Shown piece after piece: positions 1 to 9,840 of a stretch of DNA of 64,000 nt. The notes under the pieces are model-generated. The model saw nothing but the letters and a program-made list of their open reading frames with translations, made no database searches and had not been told where the DNA came from. Both the position numbers and the translations under genes were made by a program. This DNA comes from Centrapalus pauciflorus. Taxonomy: Eukaryota; Streptophyta; Magnoliopsida; Asterales; Asteraceae. Position 1 is the stretch's first letter. Each line of letters begins with the position of its first letter. The DNA lies in contig JAANYP010002365.1 in NCBI GenBank assembly GCA_020465985.1, positions 186,001 to 250,000 of the forward strand, written 5' to 3'.

Positions 1-750
1 ACCAATGGACTTATTAAATCTTGTCGGAATAATAACCAAGCAAGCTTCCTAATTTTGCTACAAGTTGAGGCCCAAGACTAGCCCTTGTTCTCATAGCCCA
101 AGTTGTGGTTATTTACCCAAACATAGCCCATGAATAACGAATTTTGGCCAGCCCCACAATTAGCCCATGTTTTTTTAACCATAACTGACTCATTTCAAGC
201 CTGATTTGAGTCAATAAAAGCCCAATAAAGGACCATTTGCCACGTCCAGGAAGCTGCTAGAAAGAGTGTCCATGTTAAATGCAGTTTTGAAGATTAATTA
301 CAAGGAAATTTGAAAGTCTTCACTTCATTTCAAGGCATTTTGAAGGTCATGGCCATTTACTTGAAAACCTAAGGATTTTGCAAGATACAATGAACCAACA
401 CACATTCTAGATGATTCAAGTGATGAAATTTCAGGAAGGCCCTTTTGATAAGTAGTTTTGCTTATTTGATCGCATATCGTAATAGCTTTTGTTACTTATC
501 TAGATGGTTGGTTTTCCTTATATTTTCATCTATAAATAGTGGCCAAAATTTTCATTTGTAATCATCCTTCATTTGAGTAATATTGTGAGTTTTTAACACT
601 TCTTGTTCCTTTCGAACTTTTAAAACTTATCAAGTGTTCTAGCTTGTGGCGTTAAAAACTTATTAATCAACTTGGTGGGGTTGGTATTGAAGTTTAATTA
701 TACCAAGGCTTTATAAGAAACAGGTCGCGGTTTCACCATCTATACCAAGG
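1..750 (+). other. LTR-like promoter remnant, window edge
   Basis: No protein can be supported here. A TATA box (TATAAATAG) begins at 531 and is followed by transcribed-leader-like, T-rich sequence, the usual look of a retrotransposon LTR U3/R segment. Neither LTR end can be defined and the left side runs out of the window. This is inference from composition and the TATA box only. Confidence 0.3.
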
Positions 751-1337
751 TTCTTGCCTCATTTATAGGCAACGGGTAGCGGTTCTATCCATTTCTCATA
801 ATAACATCCAATAGAAAAATCGGGTAACTCGTGAGCAATCTCATATTCATCGGGTGAGATCACCTCATTTGATACCCTATGACTGGTGGCCATCCAATGA
901 TTCCCATTCATTATCACACACCTCTTTGAATTGAAAAACCTCTTGCCAGCCATTCGATTATCCCTTATGGATTCAGAGTAACTCCAAATTCTAGGATTTC
1001 AATAGTCATTTTGGACTTCCTATAACTGTTGACATCCATATGACGACGTCTTAGATATTCTACAAGATCCTCTTCAGTAACGAACCATCACTATTAAACG
1101 AGTTCTCATAGTTATCACTCGCCTGTTCATTATTAATCAAATCTACCGTCCGATTGGTTAACTAAAAGACCACTTGATTGAAGTTCCTCCATTCATGTCA
1201 TAAATCGTGGCTCCAATTCCCATTCCATATGCATCGTGTTGTGTGATGTTTCTCTTTTAAGGCATTTTCAACGAGACATTCGGCTCATATACGAACTCAT
1301 GCTCAACAAATAAAGAACTTAGATAAATCTTGTTGGT

Positions 1338-1660
1338 TCATTGAATGTCAAGGACAGTCCTTCTAGCCGACATTGATTCAATGAATAACTTGGATTCGAT
1401 ATCAAATTTGGTCAATCCAAGAAAGTACATTAGAATGAAAAGAAAAATGAACTTTAATAAGAAAATGATAAGTGATAATCCAAATTCTTCATTATGAGTG
1501 ATCAACACGTAAAATTCGATTGTATAATCATCAATCACTTTAGACCCCTTTCTCAGATTCCACAACTGTTAGTACAACACTGTTGAAAGTTACAAGGCAA
1601 AAAGTTGGACAACGAACTTTTTTTCATTATCCTTTCATGATTCAATCTTTCACTTCTCGG
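1338..1660 (-). pseudogene. Ty3/gypsy gag relic
   Basis: The antisense reading contains WNLRKGSKVIDDYTIEFY, matching the central part of plant Ty3/gypsy Gag (Retrotrans_gag: RLxxLRQGxxSVDEYTxEF). Upstream in the same direction (about 1570-1650) are further Gag-like residues interrupted by stops. Beyond the motif the reading turns into hydrophobic AT-rich nonsense, so at least one frameshift is present. No matching protease or RT lies in the window. The sequence around it (750-1337 and 1661-1723) holds no recognisable gene. Confidence 0.5.
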
Positions 1661-1686
1661 GTTTGTTCGCGTTTGTTTCAACCGTT

Positions 1687-1723
1687 GGCACCATGCTGAT
1701 GCCCTACTATAGAGCATGGTGCC
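1687..1723. repeat. 11-bp perfect inverted repeat abutting the copia LTR
   Basis: GGCACCATGCT (1687-1697) and AGCATGGTGCC (1713-1723) are exact reverse complements separated by 15 bp. The right arm ends on the base before the LTR TG. It may be a target-site structure or part of the older flanking repeat. Confidence 0.7.
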
Positions 1724-2372
1724 TGTTGGTACATCCCGTGTGACGATAGCAGTCTAAGTTGTCTTACATTGTGATTTTGCATATGTTTGGTATATATATA
1801 TTATATATGATTGATGTTTATCAGTGTTTGTATGTTTGAACTTGATGTAACGTATTACAAGAAGTTCAAACATAAAACTCAAAGGTAAAATCAATCATAA
1901 GGTAATATTATAAGTTTCATCTCTTAAGTGTTTAAGTGTAAAAGGCTAGATTCGAATTTCTTAAGGGGATACATTCGAATCTGAGATAGATTCGAATGAG
2001 TCCATAGATTCGAATATAGGTTAGATTCGAATCTGTCAGATGGACAGATTCGAATGAGGCCTTAGACCAGATTCGAGGTTGGCCCACAACAAACTCGAAT
2101 CAGGGTCTATAATTAGGGATAGACTTGAATGATTAGCAGACCTTTGGCAGAATTCGTGAGGAATTAAGCAATAGGCGATCTCGAGTTTATCAGCTAGGTG
2201 AGTCCCGTTTCGGAGAGAATTAGTACGTAGGATCGTTCGTGTGTCGTTCGTTCAGCGTCTAATAGTCTCCGTGTTTCCGTTGGTTGAGAGTTGTCCGTCT
2301 AACCGTCAACGAGGATTCCGCACTCGTTAACGGATCCGCGTCTAGATAGATCTTGCATTGGTAGACCTTACA
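1724..2372 (+). repeat. 5' LTR of copia-1
   Basis: 649 bp, starting TGTTGGTACA and ending CCTTACA, directly followed by a PBS. The reverse complement of 63076-63720 matches it along its length (for example the shared TTGAACTTGATGTAACGTAT block), which fixes both ends. The middle is crowded with TTCGAATCT-type words, described separately. The first 30 bp contain TGACGATAGC (1741-1750), half of the PPT hairpin seen in the right-hand relative. Confidence 0.9.
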
Positions 2373-2374
2373 AG

Positions 2375-2387
2375 TGGTATCAGAGCC
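2375..2387 (+). other. Primer-binding site (initiator tRNA-Met type)
   Basis: TGGTATCAGAGCC starts two bases after the LTR CA. This is the standard plant PBS complementary to the 3' end of initiator tRNA-Met, where minus-strand cDNA synthesis is primed. Confidence 0.93.
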
Positions 2388-3082
2388 TACGGAGTGTTCG
2401 TGGTGTTCTTCGTGTTCATCAGATACATTCTAGGTTTCTTGACGCTAGTTGGACGGTTTTTCTCTCAAAAACGTGTTTTTGAGCTTAGCAAATTCATATT
2501 CGGGAAACACTTTGTCGTTTTTCACGTTTTTGGTCGAAATCATTATTTTTCGTTTGAAAAATAGTGATTTAATCCGTAAAACGACAAAAAATCAAAGTGT
2601 TAGCCGTTTTTCGAGTTTGCGGCGCTCGAATCTATAGGGGTAATTAGGGTTTTACTTTATTTTCGAGTCTAACCAAAATACGCTTCTTTCGAGTCAATTT
2701 CAGTCAGTTTCGAGTCTGTGGTGTTTCGAATCTGTTACTACATTCGAATTGGATCTCGAGTCTATATTGTTTCGAGTTTGTTTCGAGTTTGTTACTGTTT
2801 CGAGTCTTTGCTTCGATTCTGCTGAATTTCGATTCTGTTGTGCCTTCGATTCTAAGGGTCTTCGAGTCTAAGGGGTCCTTCGAATCTGACATATCTTCGA
2901 ATCTAAGGAATAGTTCGAATCTGACATATTTCGAATCTAATTGAGTTAAAATACTTAATCGAATTTAATCCCAAATAAATTGGAATCTAATTACATTCGA
3001 ATCTATCTAGGTTCGAAAGAGTTAATTCACATTAGTTTCGAATTAAATTAATTAAGTCTAAATTCAATTTGTTTCAGAAAAG
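2388..3082 (+). repeat. Leader of copia-1 with degenerate TTCGARTCT array
   Basis: About 700 bp of untranslated leader before gag. From about 2625 to 3040 the word TTCGAGTCT/TTCGAATCT recurs every 10-30 bp, more than 15 times by eye, in an otherwise AT-rich background. Short open frames here are carried by the repeat and have no protein-like features. The same word fills part of the LTR and the region downstream of pol. Confidence 0.7.
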
Positions 3083-5128
3083 ATGTCAAACCTTCAGAAA
3101 TTCCTTGAAATGGATCACGAAGTTGGGAAGGCCAATGCACCACCTAAGCTGATGAAAGTTGAGGATTACTACTGGTGGAAGGATAGATTTACGGATTTTG
3201 TACGATTCAACGATATGCGCATGTGGGTGTGCATTGATGAAGGGTACATTCCACCAGTATCTGAGGTAGAAGGCCGTCAAAAGGTTCTGTCATACCAGAT
3301 GATGAAAGAGGATGACAAGAAACTATTTGAAGCTGAAAACAAGGCTTTCTCTATTATCCGAATGGCGTTACCTCAAGATATCTTGCACACATTTCGGACT
3401 CAAAGGACGTCGAAAGAACTTTGGGAGTCTCTCCAGAAACGGTGTGAGGGTAATCCACGGGTGCGTAGAAAGCGTACAGAGCTGTTGACCCAACAGTTTG
3501 CAATTTTCAAGGCTCTTAAGGATGAACAGTTGGATGATATTATCACACGATTTTATCATCTGATAACAGAGCTTGAAAGTCATGGTATTGAGTACTCGGA
3601 CAGTGACAAGAACAACAAGCTTCTTGATGCCCTACCAGCCAAATGGGCTATGTACGTGGCAATGATTAAGCTGAATGAAGATAAATACTATGCTCAATCA
3701 CTGGATGACATCGTGGGAACGTTGAGGGCATATCACTTCGAAATGATAAAGGCTGAGACTGATTACGAGCAAGTCCAAAATCCGGCTATGTATTTTGGAA
3801 AGACATCAAAATCATCAGTGACAGCTGATCAGAAGAGTGCTACAGCGTTTTTCACCGGAGAAACGTCATCGCCACCAGAGTCCGAAGACTCACTGAATCG
3901 CGCGTTCTTAGGGTTAGGAAGATCGGAAGAACCGCAACCTCAAGTCCAACAGGCATCGACCAGTCAGAGCTATTCGAAGATGCCAATGAGCGCAAAGTCG
4001 GCGGAAGAACATCTGAATCTGCTTGCTTCGTTTGTGGCCGCATACGGAAATTGCGTTCAAGGGAAGATTAATGATCCGGCTCTTTGGGATGAAGATTACG
4101 ATCAGGTCGACCCTGATGACTTAGAGGAAATGGATCTGAAATGGCAACTGGCCATGGTAACCCAGAGGGTTAAAAGATTCATAAAGAGAACTGGAAGAAA
4201 TCTGCAGATGAATAACAAGGGGATAGGATTTGATAAGTCCAAGGTCAAATGCTACAACTGTCAGGGATTGGGACATTTCGCGAGGGAGTGTCAAAGACCG
4301 AAGGTAGAAACCTACCAGGGGCAGAGTCAGCATCAAGGACAGTACCAAAGTCAGTCCCAACAGAGATACCTTCCGAGTTCTTCGTCTGGTCAAGCCAATC
4401 TAGCGGGTCTGATATCCAATGTCACTTCTGACAGACAGCTAGATGGTTCCTATGACTGGAGTTCACATCCGGAGTCCAATGCTAGAGCTTTCATGGCTGA
4501 AGTTACGGAGAATGGTTGTGACGAAGATGAGCAGACCACAAAGGAAAACAGTCCGATGTGGGTAGAGAAAGCGAATGATCAGACCGTGCTGGAGTTTGCT
4601 GCTCAGATGGCCAACGTGGAATCTGACAACTCAAAGGTTAGTCTTTCTTATTCTCTATTTCATGAATTATGTGCTTTATGTGTTAGTTCTAACGATAGGT
4701 TAAATCTGGTCTTAGACTCACATAAGACCATAGCTGCTCAAAATGAAAACTTAAAAATAGAAAATGCAAGCCTAAATGATATAAAACAAGATTTAAAAGA
4801 AAAGCTTAAGGCTGATGCTCAAGACGTAATCGTTCTAAAAGACAAACTGAGTGAGCAGTGTGTTAGGATAGAGCTTATGTATGAGCACGTAGAAGCCTTG
4901 ACCAAAAGTCTGAAAGACAAGGACATAGAGCTAGCCGAGACCAAAGTTAAGGTAGCAGAGGCAAATAGCAAGCTGGAAAAGTTTAGGAATTCGAGCCTAA
5001 ACCTAGGGAAAGTCTTAGATGCCCAAAGACAGTCTAAGAAGCCTGTAGGTCTAGGTTTCACGAAATTCCTCCACCGTTCAATGCAAACTATGTGCCTCAG
5101 CCTCAGGAGAAAACTGACAACTCAGTAG
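3083..5128 (+). CDS. gag: Gag polyprotein, N-terminal part (copia-1)
   Basis: Structural protein that would form the virus-like particle. It starts at the ATG at 3083, the first long frame after the PBS. Residues about 20-240 form a copia-type Gag core (WWKDRFTDFVRF near the start). A CCHC zinc knuckle CYNCQGLGHFARECQRP lies near residue 390 (about 4249-4299) and would bind RNA. Residues about 525-660 are a Lys/Glu-rich coiled coil encoded by markedly AT-richer DNA. The frame ends in a short nonsense tail at 5128 because a one-base loss near 5060 shifts it; Gag continues in the next frame. It is unusually long for a copia Gag, as in Sireviruses. Confidence 0.85.
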   Translation: MSNLQKFLEMDHEVGKANAPPKLMKVEDYYWWKDRFTDFVRFNDMRMWVCIDEGYIPPVSEVEGRQKVLSYQMMKEDDKKLFEAENKAFSIIRMALPQDILHTFRTQRTSKELWESLQKRCEGNPRVRRKRTELLTQQFAIFKALKDEQLDDIITRFYHLITELESHGIEYSDSDKNNKLLDALPAKWAMYVAMIKLNEDKYYAQSLDDIVGTLRAYHFEMIKAETDYEQVQNPAMYFGKTSKSSVTADQKSATAFFTGETSSPPESEDSLNRAFLGLGRSEEPQPQVQQASTSQSYSKMPMSAKSAEEHLNLLASFVAAYGNCVQGKINDPALWDEDYDQVDPDDLEEMDLKWQLAMVTQRVKRFIKRTGRNLQMNNKGIGFDKSKVKCYNCQGLGHFARECQRPKVETYQGQSQHQGQYQSQSQQRYLPSSSSGQANLAGLISNVTSDRQLDGSYDWSSHPESNARAFMAEVTENGCDEDEQTTKENSPMWVEKANDQTVLEFAAQMANVESDNSKVSLSYSLFHELCALCVSSNDRLNLVLDSHKTIAAQNENLKIENASLNDIKQDLKEKLKADAQDVIVLKDKLSEQCVRIELMYEHVEALTKSLKDKDIELAETKVKVAEANSKLEKFRNSSLNLGKVLDAQRQSKKPVGLGFTKFLHRSMQTMCLSLRRKLTTQ

Positions 5129-5958
5129 ACTTAGAGGACCTACCTGAACCGACACCTGAGCCTAAAGCTGATAATACACCTAAGGTGACTGACTCAACCG
5201 TCAAGGTCAAGCAAGTGAAATTTGTGTCTTCCTCCAGTGAAACACCTGCAGGAAAACAGAAAATTTCATGGGCTGACCAGGTCGAAGAGACAGACTCTGT
5301 AGATGTACCAAAGGTAATAGACACTAGTGAGACACCTAGATCTAAGGGACCAACCAAAAAGTCCATGGATAAGATGTCTTGCTTTAGATGTCACGAGAAA
5401 GGGCATGTTGCTTCTCACTGTCCAAATAGGAAAGCAGAACTTACCCCTAAGACAGTGAACCCAACACCTGTTAAGCCCTCACCAAGTGTGGCGAGCACGA
5501 GTAGTTCTCAGAGTACCGAGAAAACTGTGCTGGCCGCACCAAAACCTGTTGTGAAACAAACACCGGTTAAGGTTGGACCAAAAGAGGTGGTTAGGACAAA
5601 TTCACCGAATCGTGTCTTTAATCAATCTAGGTCAGCACCTCAACAAGTCTATAGGAGCACCACACCTAGCAGGTCACACACTCCAGTTAGGTCACATACT
5701 CCTGTTAGACAATATGTTCCGGTAAAAGCTCAAGGATCACAGTCTGAAATGCATTATAATAAGACTTATTCTAGAGCATCACAACAAATGCCTACTCAAA
5801 GGCAAAGAGTGAATCTAAATCACTCGGCACCACAACAGAATTCAGTTCAAAGGCCCAAGTCACCTGAAAGGCGAGATGGGTACTTGAAAGAGTTCAAGTA
5901 TGTGGACGAGAATGGTATTACCAAGTCAGTCATGGCTTGGGTTCCCCGTGATAACTAA
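5092..5958 (+). CDS. gag: Gag, C-terminal part with second zinc knuckle (copia-1)
   Basis: Continuation of Gag in another frame after the break near 5060; the ATG at 5092 is internal rather than a natural start. It has an acidic, Pro-rich stretch, then a second CCHC knuckle CFRCHEKGHVASHCP (from 5380), then a Ser/Thr/Pro/Gln-rich basic tail (repeated RSHTPVRSHTPVRQ) likely to bind nucleic acid. It stops at TAA 5956-5958. That stop lies within a CTAAC branch-site-like word, and a T-rich tract ending in TGCAG follows at 5980, directly before the pol frame. Confidence 0.75.
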   Translation: MPQPQEKTDNSVDLEDLPEPTPEPKADNTPKVTDSTVKVKQVKFVSSSSETPAGKQKISWADQVEETDSVDVPKVIDTSETPRSKGPTKKSMDKMSCFRCHEKGHVASHCPNRKAELTPKTVNPTPVKPSPSVASTSSSQSTEKTVLAAPKPVVKQTPVKVGPKEVVRTNSPNRVFNQSRSAPQQVYRSTTPSRSHTPVRSHTPVRQYVPVKAQGSQSEMHYNKTYSRASQQMPTQRQRVNLNHSAPQQNSVQRPKSPERRDGYLKEFKYVDENGITKSVMAWVPRDN

Positions 5959-5980
5959 CCTATTTTTCTTTAATGTGCAG

Positions 5981-7984
5981 GAGATAACTACCGGTCCAAA
6001 CAACAAGTGGTTCGTCGACAGTGGTTGCTCCAGGCATATGACGGGGGAAAGAAGTCTTCTCACAGACTTCAAGGGGGGTAATAGGGGATTTGTATCATTC
6101 GCTGGCAACAAAGGAGGGAATATCACTGGAACTGGAGAAGTCACTAATGGGACGATTACATTGGATCAAGTTTATCACGTTGATAAACTGGTTCATAATC
6201 TCAATAGTGTATCTCAAATCTGTGATAAGAAGAACTCGGTGTTATTTACTGACACTGAGGCGTTAGTGCTCAAGCCGGGATTCAAGATACCTGAAGATTG
6301 GATATTGATGCGGGCTCCAAGGAAGAATGACTTGTACATGCTCGATATGAACAAGCCAGATAATTCGATGGGTCCGATCTGCTTACTATCAAAAGCTTCG
6401 GAGACGGAATCGGTTTTGTGGCACAGACGCATGGCTCACTTGCACCTAAGGAAAATGAACTACATAACGAAGAATGGTTTGGTGCAAGGTGTGCCTCTGA
6501 AGAGCTTTCAATTTGAAGACAAGTGTCTACCGTGCATGAAGGGCAAGCAACATAAAAAGACACACAAGTCCAAGAAGCTGAATTCCATAACCTCGACATT
6601 CGATTTGTTGCATATGGACCTTTTCGGCCCTATCAACAAAAGGAGTATAGGAGGTAGTTGGTTTTGCTTAGTTATCACTGACGATTACTCATGGTTTTCA
6701 TGGGTTTTCTTTTTAGGTACGAAGGACGAGACGGCTGCAAAGCTCATCGGGTTCTTAGACCAAGTGGAGAACTCTTACGGAACAAGGGTTAAACATATTC
6801 GTAGTGATAATGGGACCGAATTTAAAAACTCTATAATTGGTGTATATTGCCTATCAAAGGGCATCGTGCATCAATTCAGTGCACCATATGAACCTCAACA
6901 GAATGGGGTGGCCGAACGTAAAAACAGAACATTGATTGAGGCTGCAAGGACTATGCTTTCGGATTCAAAGCTTCCTACCATGTTTTGGGGGGAGGCAGTG
7001 AATACCGCGTGCCATATTTTAAATAGAGTTCTTACAGTCAAATCATTGAACAAAACATGTTATGAAATTTTGAATAAACGGCCACCTAACTTAACTGGAT
7101 TCGAACCGTTTGGAGTACCATGTACACTTTTAAGAACAAAACATCAACCGAAGTTTGGTGAAAAGGCTGACGAAGGATATTTCCTAGGTTATGTGCCAAA
7201 CTCACCAAACAAACGGGTGTTTAACAAAAAGAGTGGTACTGTGGAGATTGTGTATAATATTGAAGTCACAAGTTATACACATGAACCCCAAACTGGTCCG
7301 GAATGGATTTTTGACTATGATAAGTTATTTGAGTCATTTAACATTCCTTTGGATGATACTGCAGGTACAATCGATAAAGACATGGCAACGTTGCACCTAA
7401 ATGACGATGGCCATATTTTTCCAAGGACCACGTTCGAATCTACGTCCGAGCCTACTGCGACTGTAGATGGGTCTCCAGAAGTTGCTAATCCAGAAGAACC
7501 TAACACTGAGAATCAGACTCAAGCATCAAGTTCTGCCTCTGAGGAAAACGTCCGTGAGGAAGAAAATGTGGAAGCTGAGCCTGTTCCCCCTTTAGGTGAA
7601 ATAGGATCCAAATTAGGAGATAATCTAAGGATAGACGAAATAGAGACCTCTAGGATTAACAAGAACCATCCTATAGATAGCATCATAGGAAATCCTAACG
7701 AGGGTGTGAGGACTCGGAGTAGTGTAAATAACAACACTGTGTTGTTGTCGATGATAAACGACTCCGAGGCATATCATACATGTCTATATTCGTGCTTCAT
7801 ATCGCAAGTAGAGCCCAAAAATGTGCAAATGGCACTTAAGGACAACTCCTGGGTTGAAGCGATGCAGGAAGAACTTTCACAATTTAGGAAACTAGAAGTG
7901 TGGGAGTTAGTTCCGTTACCTCGAGGGGAGATTGCAATAGGAACCAAATGGGTTTTTAAGTGCAAAGAGACGATCGGGGTATAG
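5981..7984 (+). CDS. pol: Pol, protease-integrase-RT start (copia-1)
   Basis: First part of a copia-order Pol. The frame is open from 5900, but protein-like sequence starts at about 5981. Protease: WFVDSGCSRHMTG (Asp at about 6016). Integrase zinc finger: HRRMAH...CLPCMKGKQ (about 6421-6548). Integrase core: catalytic D in HMDLFGP, D in SDNGTEF and E in GVAERKN. An acidic linker follows, then the N-terminal RT segment (LEVWELVPLPRGE, IGTKWVFKCKE). It ends prematurely at 7984 because of a one-base loss near 7970; the same protein resumes in another frame. It has no in-frame link to gag, so it needs frameshifting, splicing or reinitiation. Confidence 0.85.
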   Translation, partial: EITTGPNNKWFVDSGCSRHMTGERSLLTDFKGGNRGFVSFAGNKGGNITGTGEVTNGTITLDQVYHVDKLVHNLNSVSQICDKKNSVLFTDTEALVLKPGFKIPEDWILMRAPRKNDLYMLDMNKPDNSMGPICLLSKASETESVLWHRRMAHLHLRKMNYITKNGLVQGVPLKSFQFEDKCLPCMKGKQHKKTHKSKKLNSITSTFDLLHMDLFGPINKRSIGGSWFCLVITDDYSWFSWVFFLGTKDETAAKLIGFLDQVENSYGTRVKHIRSDNGTEFKNSIIGVYCLSKGIVHQFSAPYEPQQNGVAERKNRTLIEAARTMLSDSKLPTMFWGEAVNTACHILNRVLTVKSLNKTCYEILNKRPPNLTGFEPFGVPCTLLRTKHQPKFGEKADEGYFLGYVPNSPNKRVFNKKSGTVEIVYNIEVTSYTHEPQTGPEWIFDYDKLFESFNIPLDDTAGTIDKDMATLHLNDDGHIFPRTTFESTSEPTATVDGSPEVANPEEPNTENQTQASSSASEENVREEENVEAEPVPPLGEIGSKLGDNLRIDEIETSRINKNHPIDSIIGNPNEGVRTRSSVNNNTVLLSMINDSEAYHTCLYSCFISQVEPKNVQMALKDNSWVEAMQEELSQFRKLEVWELVPLPRGEIAIGTKWVFKCKETIGV

Positions 7985-9345
7985 TCACGCGCAACAAAGC
8001 GAGATTAGTTGTAAAGGGTTTCAACCAAGAGGAGGGAATCGATTACAACGAAGTGTTTGCACCAGTAGCAAGGTTAGAAGCAATTAGGTTGTTTTTAGCT
8101 TTTGCCTCCTTCAAAGGATTTAAAGTATATCAACTGGACGTTAAGAGTGCTTTCCTGTATGGGAAAGTGAAGGAGTTGGTGTATGTAGAACAACCGCCCG
8201 GGTTTACAGATCCTAAATATCCTGATAGAGTATATCGATTAGATAAGGCTCTTTATGGATTACATCAGGCACCTAGGGCATGGTATGAGACTCTATCCAA
8301 CCATCTTTTAGAAAATGGCTTTGAGAGGGGTAGGATAGATAGTACTCTATTTGTAAGAGAAAGGGAGATCATTTTATCTTGGTACAAGTGTACGTCGATG
8401 ATATCATTTTGGATCATCAGACGAACAGATGTGCAAGGATTTGAGAAGGTGATGAAGTCGAAGTTCGAGATGAGTGCTATGGGGGAGTTGAATTTCTTTT
8501 TGGGGTTACAAGTTGACCAGAAGAAGGAAGGCATGTTTATCCATCAGACCAAGTATGTCTATGACATATTGGAACGGTTTGGGATGGAAGGAACAAAGTT
8601 GACTGCCCATTTCAGCACGCCGATTCAAGTGAATCACAATCTCGGGCCGGGTACTGAAAGTGATTCCGATGTGGATCCGACTTTATATCGGGCCATGATT
8701 GGGTCACTTATGTATTTAACTGCTTCAAGACCTGACATAATGTTTGCTGTGTGTATTTGTGCTAGGTTTCAAGCGAATCCGAAGGAGATGCATATGAAAG
8801 CTGTGAAGCGGATTCTACGATACCTCAAATCGAAACCGAAGCTGGGACTTTGGTATCACGCGGAGGGAGATCTAGAGTTGGAGGCGTTCACAGATTCTGA
8901 CTACGGAGGATGCAGCTTGACGCGCAAATCTACGACTGGAGGTTGTCAGTTCCTAGGAGGGAGATTGGTGTCCTGGCAATGCAAGAAACAAACATCGGTA
9001 GCCGTGTCAACATGCGAGGCCGAGTATGTAGCTGCTGGTAGTTGCTGTTCACAGGTTCTGTGGATACAACAACAATTGCGGGATTACGGTTTGGCTTATA
9101 CTCAAACTCCAATTAGGATAGACAATCAATCTACAATTGCGATAACAAATAATCCAGTTAAACACAGTAAAACAAAGCACATAGACATAAGGCATCATTT
9201 TATTCGTGATTGTGCTGAAAAGAACTTAATCAAACTGGTAAAGGTGGCAACAGAAGATAATAATGCTGATTTATTTACCAAAGCGTTTGATAAGTCACGG
9301 TTTGAGTATTTAATTCAACTTAATGGAATGCGCAACCCAGAGTAA
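7960..9345 (+). CDS. pol: Pol, reverse transcriptase and RNase H (copia-1)
   Basis: Remainder of Pol after the shift near 7970. RT motifs include RLEAIRLFLAFAS, QLDVKSAFLYG and ALYGLHQAPRAWYE. The catalytic YVDD is encoded at 8391-8402 but in a different frame: a pair of opposite one-base changes on either side makes about 50-60 bp read as nonsense here. After them GELNFFLGLQV and the copia C-terminal SLMYLTASRPDIMFA appear in frame. RNase H: LEAFTDSDYGG, STCEAEYVA and RIDNQSTIAI. It ends naturally at 9345. As it stands this enzyme would be inactive. Confidence 0.85.
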   Translation: MQRDDRGIVTRNKARLVVKGFNQEEGIDYNEVFAPVARLEAIRLFLAFASFKGFKVYQLDVKSAFLYGKVKELVYVEQPPGFTDPKYPDRVYRLDKALYGLHQAPRAWYETLSNHLLENGFERGRIDSTLFVREREIILSWYKCTSMISFWIIRRTDVQGFEKVMKSKFEMSAMGELNFFLGLQVDQKKEGMFIHQTKYVYDILERFGMEGTKLTAHFSTPIQVNHNLGPGTESDSDVDPTLYRAMIGSLMYLTASRPDIMFAVCICARFQANPKEMHMKAVKRILRYLKSKPKLGLWYHAEGDLELEAFTDSDYGGCSLTRKSTTGGCQFLGGRLVSWQCKKQTSVAVSTCEAEYVAAGSCCSQVLWIQQQLRDYGLAYTQTPIRIDNQSTIAITNNPVKHSKTKHIDIRHHFIRDCAEKNLIKLVKVATEDNNADLFTKAFDKSRFEYLIQLNGMRNPE

Positions 9346-9840
9346 ATTGACCTTAGTAGTATTTTATTTCCTTTTATAGTTGTTATTTTTCTTTCTTTTT
9401 ACTGTAGTCTGCTAATTTAGGAAAGTTTCTAATTTAGGAAAGTTTCTATCTTTAGTAAGTTTCTATTTTTAGTAAGTTAGTAGGTTAGCTTAGTTTACTG
9501 CTTTTTGCTATGAAAAACAAAAGAAAAAAGAGAGAAAATTACAAAAATACAAAAAAGAGAATATCAGAAAAGGAGTTAAGTCTTAGATACATAGGTTCAA
9601 AGTGACGAAAATTAGCACCGTCGTTACAGACTCTAAGTATTTAGGCTTTCACACATAATGCAACTAAATCCTAAGTGTTATACTTTATTTAGTTTGATGT
9701 GTTGGTAGGCACAATACATGTAGGGAATCTCAAGGCTAATAAAATATTCTAGAAAAAGTCAAACGTGTCACTAGCTTAGATGTATGACCAATCGGTCTTA
9801 ATTTTTATGTACAAGACATACAAACATTAAGTCTAAATGA

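Noticed and set aside
759..953. 64-residue antisense frame near the left edge
   Set aside because: No recognisable domain and no supporting neighbour; left unannotated as a gene.
2375..2387. tRNA gene at the PBS words (also 27101, 36772, 46000, 48891)
   Set aside because: Only the short complement of a tRNA 3' end is present; no cloverleaf.
4121..4393. Antisense 90-residue frame in gag
   Set aside because: Lies opposite a verified Gag zinc-knuckle region; no domain of its own.
5898..5980. Possible 83-bp intron starting GTATGT at 5898 and ending at the acceptor before pol
   Set aside because: Donor and acceptor look good but joining them puts the downstream part in a frame with an immediate stop, so this donor cannot make Gag-Pol.
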